Shown here in pieces: positions 7,100 to 10,949 of a stretch of 10,949 nucleotides of DNA (position 1 is its first letter; the number at the start of each line of letters is the position of its first letter). A model generated the notes under the pieces. It was not told where the DNA came from. It ran no database searches and worked only from the letters and a program-made list of their open reading frames with translations. A program made the position numbers and the translations under genes. This stretch comes from an uncultured Lachnospiraceae bacterium (GTDB lineage Bacteria > Bacillota_A > Clostridia > Lachnospirales > Lachnospiraceae): the NCBI GenBank assembly GCA_947178085.1, contig CAMWWS010000056.1, positions 1-10,949 of the forward strand. The letters run 5' to 3'.

Positions 7100-8234
7100 T
7101 AACAAAATAGTTAGCCTTGACGAGCTTGTGGATATATTGCGGTGTGCAAAACGGATAAAGCTTTATGGGGCAGGGCTGCGACTTATGTCTTTTATGGAAA
7201 TGACAGAAGAGATAGGGATGACGTTTTTAGCGGAATGTATTTTGGTGTCTTCAAATAAGGGCAATCCTGATACGGCTTACGGCATTCCAGTGGTAGAGGT
7301 TTCAAAGGCATCTTTCCATAAAGGTGATGTTATTCTGCTTACCATGAGTGATAATTTTGTGGAAGATGCGGTGAAAAAACTCGCGGACTACGGCGTGACG
7401 GAAAATGTATATGAGATAGATTATACTATAATTGATAGTATGCCGTACCGGAAAGTATATGAGAGCATAGAATCGTTTCTGAAAACATATCCAAACTTAG
7501 AGAGCAAGTACAATATACCTGTTGAAACAGAAAAAAGATATGTGTGGACTTGTTGGTGGCAAGGGGAAGATAATGCCCCTTTGCTTGTTAAAAAATGTTT
7601 GGAGAGTCAGAGAGAACATTTGCCGGAGCAAACAGAACATGTCATCATAACATGGGAGAATTATCGGAATTATATAGAATTACCGGAATATCTGGTAGAA
7701 AAGGCGATGAGCGGAAAAATTAAACCGGCTCATTTGGCGGATATCACAAGATGCTGTCTGCTTTATAAATATGGCGGAATATGGCTTGATTCTACGGTAT
7801 ACCTTTTGGATGAACTTCCGGAAGAATGCTTTGAGTATGAAATTATGACGCGAAGCACAGGTGAACGAATATACTGTACCAATGTTTCGTGGGTAACATG
7901 GTTTTTAGGCGGCAGAAAAAGAGAAGAGATGTTTCGTTTTATAATGGAAGCGTTTTTTTCATATTTAAGTTGCTATGATGAAATATCAAATTATTATATG
8001 ATTGATTTTCTTATTGCAATTTCCTGTCGAGAGCTTGAAGGAATTGAGGAAAAGCTGAGTAAAGTTCCAATCAACAATGTGCATGCTACACAGCTTCAGA
8101 AACACCTGCATGAAGCATTTGATGAAAGAGCCTTCCGTATTTATACGGAAGGTGGATATCTCCAGAAACTAACCTATAAAGAAAGTGGATACAGCGAAAA
8201 TTCCATATACAGTTATCTGGTGAGTGCTGATTGA
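7086..8234 (+). CDS. Glycosyltransferase of the Caps_synth/GT32-like type with N-terminal Rossmann-like module
   Basis: The protein has 382 residues. Residues 23-115 are the Rossmann-like module, here at the N-terminus: KLYGAGLRLM (25-34), then VSSNKGN and GIPVVEV, the same motif subtype as in the first GT2 protein. Residues 150-380 match the capsular polysaccharide synthesis (Caps_synth, GT32-like) family: YVWTCWWQGEDNAP (152-165), a HLADITRCCLLYKYGGIWLDSTV block with D219 and the DxD-like D235, and the aromatic-rich C-terminal half. Such enzymes transfer hexoses from nucleotide sugars in capsule or O-antigen synthesis. ATG 7086 overlaps the upstream stop by 14 bases, with AAGGA at 7073-7077, which suggests translational coupling; ATG 7089 is an equally possible start. 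There are no membrane segments. Donor and acceptor are unknown. Confidence 0.85.
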   Translation: MMKSNNKIVSLDELVDILRCAKRIKLYGAGLRLMSFMEMTEEIGMTFLAECILVSSNKGNPDTAYGIPVVEVSKASFHKGDVILLTMSDNFVEDAVKKLADYGVTENVYEIDYTIIDSMPYRKVYESIESFLKTYPNLESKYNIPVETEKRYVWTCWWQGEDNAPLLVKKCLESQREHLPEQTEHVIITWENYRNYIELPEYLVEKAMSGKIKPAHLADITRCCLLYKYGGIWLDSTVYLLDELPEECFEYEIMTRSTGERIYCTNVSWVTWFLGGRKREEMFRFIMEAFFSYLSCYDEISNYYMIDFLIAISCRELEGIEEKLSKVPINNVHATQLQKHLHEAFDERAFRIYTEGGYLQKLTYKESGYSENSIYSYLVSAD

Positions 8235-8244
8235 AAAAGAAAGC

Positions 8245-8248
8245 GAGG
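8245..8248 (+). promoter_or_regulatory. Ribosome binding site deciding the start of the first TIM-barrel gene
   Basis: GAGG at 8245-8248 lies 6 bases before ATG 8255. A TTG at 8231 in the same frame would add eight basic residues (KKKARHY) that overlap the upstream stop and lack their own site. The paralogous downstream protein also begins directly at its first strand, which supports ATG 8255. Confidence 0.55.
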
Positions 8249-8254
8249 CACTAT

Positions 8255-9529
8255 ATGAAAAAAGTCTGTGCAATAGCGGGAACAATTATGGATCCTTCTA
8301 ATCCGAGACAGAGTATTAAACAATTAAGAACGGTAGGAATCGAAGAAATTATGTTCGATTTTAGCCTTTTCGTATCAGCAGAGGGACTGCTAATCGATAG
8401 ATATGGGGAAGAACCAAAGTTTAAACCTGCATTGGCGAAGAAATACTATGAGAAAGTTATTGGGCAGTTGACTGATTTTGAATTTCTACCTTCCATAGCG
8501 AGACTTCCATTTCTTAATGTGATGTTGAGTGCAAAGAATAAGTGTTATGAATATACAGATTTAAATGAACTGATATTACGTATTAACAGGGACTGTATCG
8601 TAGCTTGCGAGGAAATTGGCTGCAAAAATATAATTATTCAACCGCTGTTCGCTGGTATAGAGAGAGGAAAAGAATGGAAAGTAAACCGAAATTTTTATTT
8701 GGAGCTTGCTTCAGCATGTAGAAAAAAAGATACGAGACTATTACTAATTAATCAGTGTCAGAATCATAACGGACATTTTGTGCGCGGTGTTTGTTCTGAA
8801 GGATTTGAAGCGGCACAGTGGATTGATGAGCTTAACAAGGAAGTTGCAATGGAGCGTTTTGGATTTTGCCTTGATATTGGAAATTGCAATCTCTGCGGAC
8901 TGAATATGCAGGGGATGATTAAGGAACTGAGCGGAAGAATCCAGGCGGTCATTCTTACGGAAAATGATGGACGAAATATGGCTAAATTACTTCCGTTTAC
9001 GAGTGCGTACGGAAGACAATCCGTTCTGGACTGGCTTAGTGTGATTAGGGGACTTAGAGAACTGTCATATGACGGATATCTGATTTTGGAAACAGTGGAT
9101 ACTACAGTATCTTTTTCGCCGCTTTTACAGCCGTATTTATTTCCGATATATAATGCGCTTCTTGATTATTTTGAAATGCAGATTAGCATTGAGAAGGACT
9201 TAAAAAGGTATGAGCATATCGCACTTTTTGGAGCAGGGAATATGTGCCGCAATTATATGAAGTGTTATGGAGAAAAGTATCCTCCTCTTTTTACTTGCGA
9301 TAATAATTCCAAGCTGTGGAATACGGAATTTGAAGGGCTAAAAGTGAAATCACCGGAGGAATTAAGAAGTCTTCCGGAAAACAGTGGTGTGATTATCTGT
9401 AATATTTTTTATCGTGAGATAGAGGAACAATTGCGGGGAATGGGAATTAAAAACATTGGCTATTTCAATGATGAGTATATGCCATCGTTTTATTTTGACA
9501 GATTGAAGAGGGAAGAAGATGATGATTGA
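8255..9529 (+). CDS. Degenerate sugar isomerase/epimerase-like TIM barrel with C-terminal Rossmann-like module
   Basis: The 424-residue product has an AP-endonuclease-2/xylose-isomerase-like TIM barrel (residues 1-305) that aligns with the protein encoded next door. In the shared scaffold the expected metal and catalytic residues are mostly changed: the strand Glu is Asn166 (LLINQ), Asp207 remains, the following His is Asn210 (FCLDIGN), the HIHDND histidine is Thr235 (ILTEND), and the final Glu279 (ILETV) remains. Metal-dependent epimerisation of the usual kind therefore looks doubtful. It may be a pseudoenzyme partner, or bind a ligand or another cofactor. Residues 320-415 form the Rossmann-like module (ALFGAGNMC, GAG 326-328; DNNSKLWN 349-356; KSPEEL). 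It starts 20 bases after the upstream stop and overlaps the downstream paralogue by 11 bases, which fits co-expression of the two. There is no signal peptide or membrane segment. Confidence 0.8.
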   Translation: MKKVCAIAGTIMDPSNPRQSIKQLRTVGIEEIMFDFSLFVSAEGLLIDRYGEEPKFKPALAKKYYEKVIGQLTDFEFLPSIARLPFLNVMLSAKNKCYEYTDLNELILRINRDCIVACEEIGCKNIIIQPLFAGIERGKEWKVNRNFYLELASACRKKDTRLLLINQCQNHNGHFVRGVCSEGFEAAQWIDELNKEVAMERFGFCLDIGNCNLCGLNMQGMIKELSGRIQAVILTENDGRNMAKLLPFTSAYGRQSVLDWLSVIRGLRELSYDGYLILETVDTTVSFSPLLQPYLFPIYNALLDYFEMQISIEKDLKRYEHIALFGAGNMCRNYMKCYGEKYPPLFTCDNNSKLWNTEFEGLKVKSPEELRSLPENSGVIICNIFYREIEEQLRGMGIKNIGYFNDEYMPSFYFDRLKREEDDD

Positions 9530-10469
9530 TATCGGAGTTCAGACAAATAACGTTGTCAATGACACGCATCCGGAGGAAGGCTTTGCACAGTTAAAGCGTG
9601 CCGGTTTTTCCTGTGCGGATTTCAGTTTAAACGGATATCTTTTGAATACATCGCTTTATCGGTCTGAATTAAATGGCTTTTTTGACCAGTCAGTTCAGGA
9701 GTTAGAGCAGTTCTTTGCTCCACATAAGCAAGGCGCGGCGGCCGCAGGAATTACAATAAATCAAATGCATATGCCGTATCCAATTTACGTACCAAATGCT
9801 GACAAAGAAATCAATGATTATTTGTGGAATCAGATGGCACCTAAAAGCATGGCAATATGCCGTTATTTGGACTGTAAATATATCGTAATACATGGTTTTA
9901 AACTGGCACATTTTCTGGGTTCGGAAGAATTAGAGTGGCAGGAAACAGCGAAATTTATTGATACAATTGCTCCGTTGGCAAAGGAAATGGGAATTACCAT
10001 ATGCATCGAAAATCTATATGACAGCATAGGCGGTCATCTTGTAGAAGGACCATGTTGTAATGTAAGAAAAGCGGTAGAGCGTATTGATGACTTTAATGAA
10101 AAATACGGTGCAGAGGTTTTGGGATTTTGCTTTGATACGGGTCATGCAAATCTTGTCGGGATAGACTTTGAGAATTTTATCACAATGCTTGGCGATCGGC
10201 TCAAGGTTTTACATATCCATGATAATGACGGTATTTCGGATTTACATCAGATACCGTTCACATTTACAATGACAAGGGAGAATAAGCCATCGACCGATTG
10301 GGATGGATTTATCAGAGGGCTTAGAAACATTAAATTTGATAAGGTGTTGAGCTTTGAAACAGCCCCTGTGCTTACGGCATTTCCGGAAGTCATGAAGCAG
10401 GATGTATTGGGTTTTATTGCAAATATTGGCAGATACTTTTCGGAGAAAGTTGAAAATATAGTTTTATAA
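9519..10469 (+). CDS. Sugar phosphate isomerase/epimerase-like TIM-barrel protein
   Basis: The 316-residue product is a full-length single-domain member of the xylose isomerase-like TIM-barrel family (AP endonuclease 2 fold), whose members isomerise or epimerise sugars, inositols or keto-polyols with a divalent metal. The ligand set is present: Glu164 (CIENL), Asp206 and His209 (FDTGHAN), His232/His234 (HIHDND) and Glu280 (SFETA). Earlier histidines occur in QMHMPYP and VIHGF. This contrasts with its upstream paralogue, which lost most of these. It has no Rossmann module. ATG 9519 overlaps the upstream gene by 11 bases, with a purine-rich GAGGGAAG just before it; ATG 9522 is an alternative start. 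It is the last gene of the operon, followed by a strong terminator. The exact substrate cannot be inferred; supply of a sugar or polyol precursor to the glycan pathway is a guess from context. Confidence 0.85.
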   Translation: MMIDIGVQTNNVVNDTHPEEGFAQLKRAGFSCADFSLNGYLLNTSLYRSELNGFFDQSVQELEQFFAPHKQGAAAAGITINQMHMPYPIYVPNADKEINDYLWNQMAPKSMAICRYLDCKYIVIHGFKLAHFLGSEELEWQETAKFIDTIAPLAKEMGITICIENLYDSIGGHLVEGPCCNVRKAVERIDDFNEKYGAEVLGFCFDTGHANLVGIDFENFITMLGDRLKVLHIHDNDGISDLHQIPFTFTMTRENKPSTDWDGFIRGLRNIKFDKVLSFETAPVLTAFPEVMKQDVLGFIANIGRYFSEKVENIVL

Positions 10470-10487
10470 AGAGGGTTTTATGAAACA

Positions 10488-10526
10488 GAGGTGGAGCTTA
10501 GATCAAAAGCTCCACCTCATATTTTT
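10488..10526 (+). terminator. Strong rho-independent terminator between convergent genes
   Basis: A perfect 12-bp stem GAGGTGGAGCTT (10488-10499) / AAGCTCCACCTC (10507-10518) with a 7-base loop is followed by ATATTTTTG. It lies 18 bases after the stop of the TIM-barrel gene and ends the + strand operon. The right arm and loop lie inside the last codons of asnB on the other strand, whose TAA is at 10498-10500. Read from the minus strand, the stem is followed only by TGTTTCATAAAA, a poor U-tract, so termination of asnB by the same hairpin is less certain. Confidence 0.85.
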
Positions 10527-10949
10527 GCAGCCAATAATTGACTTGAAGCAGATATGCCAAAAGCTGTGGACCTGCCATGAGCTGCCCATAGAATGGTCTG
10601 CCATAATCGGACGGACGCTGGATAAACTCAAGCGTCTTGTCAAGACTTATCAGTTCCCGCAAAGGCGCGCGCGTGTCGGAAAGCGCTTCAATAATCGCTG
10701 TACGCAGAAGATTTTCGTATGCCGGATCATACGTCTTAGGATACGGACTCTTTTTGCGGTAAAGCACCTCTCCGGGAAGAAGTCCTTCCGCGGCGGCGCG
10801 CAGAAGTCCCTTTACAACGCCGTCCTTACATTTCATCTCCCATGGTACATTCCAGAGATACTCCACGATACGATGATCTGCAAAGGGAACGCGCGCTTCC
10901 AGTCCTGTGTGCATGCTTGTGCGGTCCATTCTGTCAAGAAGCGTCTGCA
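10498..10949 (-). CDS. asnB: Asparagine synthetase (glutamine-hydrolysing), C-terminal fragment
   Basis: About 150 codons of the 3' end are present; the frame stays open to the right edge, so the ATG at 10929 is internal and the gene continues outside. The fragment shows the conserved C-terminal blocks of AsnB: LLDRMDRTSM, GLEARVPFADHR, WEMKCKDG and KKSPYPKT followed by DPAY. AsnB makes asparagine from aspartate, ATP and glutamine; the glutaminase and most of the ATP-pyrophosphatase domain lie beyond the window. It converges on the glycan operon with 28 bases between the stop codons. Its base composition is visibly more GC-rich than the operon, so it probably marks chromosomal backbone flanking the accessory cluster. 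Some AsnB-like proteins act in glycan or cell-wall amidation rather than asparagine supply; the fragment does not distinguish these. Confidence 0.88.
   Translation of the reverse strand, partial: QTLLDRMDRTSMHTGLEARVPFADHRIVEYLWNVPWEMKCKDGVVKGLLRAAAEGLLPGEVLYRKKSPYPKTYDPAYENLLRTAIIEALSDTRAPLRELISLDKTLEFIQRPSDYGRPFYGQLMAGPQLLAYLLQVNYWLQKYEVELLI

Noticed and set aside
10480..10949. Open frame on the + strand from ATG 10480, preceded by AAAGAGGG, running to the window edge antisense to asnB
   Set aside because: It passes through the terminator stem and mirrors the asnB codons; the product is a low-complexity basic shadow with no family resemblance. The AAAGAGGG-TTTT-ATG spacing is suggestive but short, so I treat it as coincidence.
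1..10949. CRISPR arrays, tRNA/rRNA genes, transposases or insertion-sequence ends
   Set aside because: I saw no regularly spaced repeats, no cloverleaf or rRNA-like sequence and no transposase or integrase motifs in any frame.

Overview
The window looks like part of an accessory surface-glycan or glycoconjugate locus from a low- to mid-GC Gram-positive bacterium, most likely a Clostridia/Lachnospiraceae-type Bacillota. The reasons are AGGAG-type ribosome sites, AT-rich codon use, tightly packed same-strand genes, and multidomain glycosyltransferase, methyltransferase-like and nucleotidyltransferase proteins typical of that group. This assignment is an inference from style; there is no rRNA or marker gene.

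Layout. Bases 1-1577 hold the 3' part of an SGNH-like plus citrate-lyase-ligase-like nucleotidyltransferase gene, cut by the window edge. A 35-codon small ORF (1600-1707) and about 170 bp of AT-rich non-coding DNA with a possible promoter follow. From 1880 to 10469 six genes run on the + strand: two paralogous GT2 glycosyltransferases (1880-3247, 3375-4736), a 778-aa fusion of methyltransferase-like, kinase-like, Rossmann-like and cytidylyltransferase domains (4763-7099), a Rossmann plus Caps_synth/GT32-type glycosyltransferase (7086-8234), and two TIM-barrel sugar isomerase/epimerase-like proteins (8255-9529, 9519-10469). The last four lie within 26 bp of their upstream neighbour or overlap it, so they are probably co-transcribed and translationally coupled. 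A strong hairpin terminator at 10488-10526 closes the operon. It overlaps the 3' end of a convergent asparagine synthetase gene (asnB, minus strand), which is more GC-rich and runs off the right edge.

How the genes may work together. The GT2 and Caps_synth enzymes would build a glycan from nucleotide sugars. The kinase-like/cytidylyltransferase fusion could make a CDP-linked alcohol or polyol. The TIM-barrel pair could interconvert a sugar or polyol precursor. No membrane protein, flippase, polymerase or ligase is present, so export or attachment functions must lie elsewhere.

The most striking structure is a roughly 90-100-residue Rossmann-like module (PglD-N/methyltransferase-C-terminal type) carried by five consecutive proteins of unrelated catalytic class. 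It is C-terminal in three, internal in one and N-terminal in one. The module falls into two motif subtypes. The second notable point is that the first TIM-barrel paralogue has lost most of the metal/catalytic residues that the second retains and carries the Rossmann module instead.
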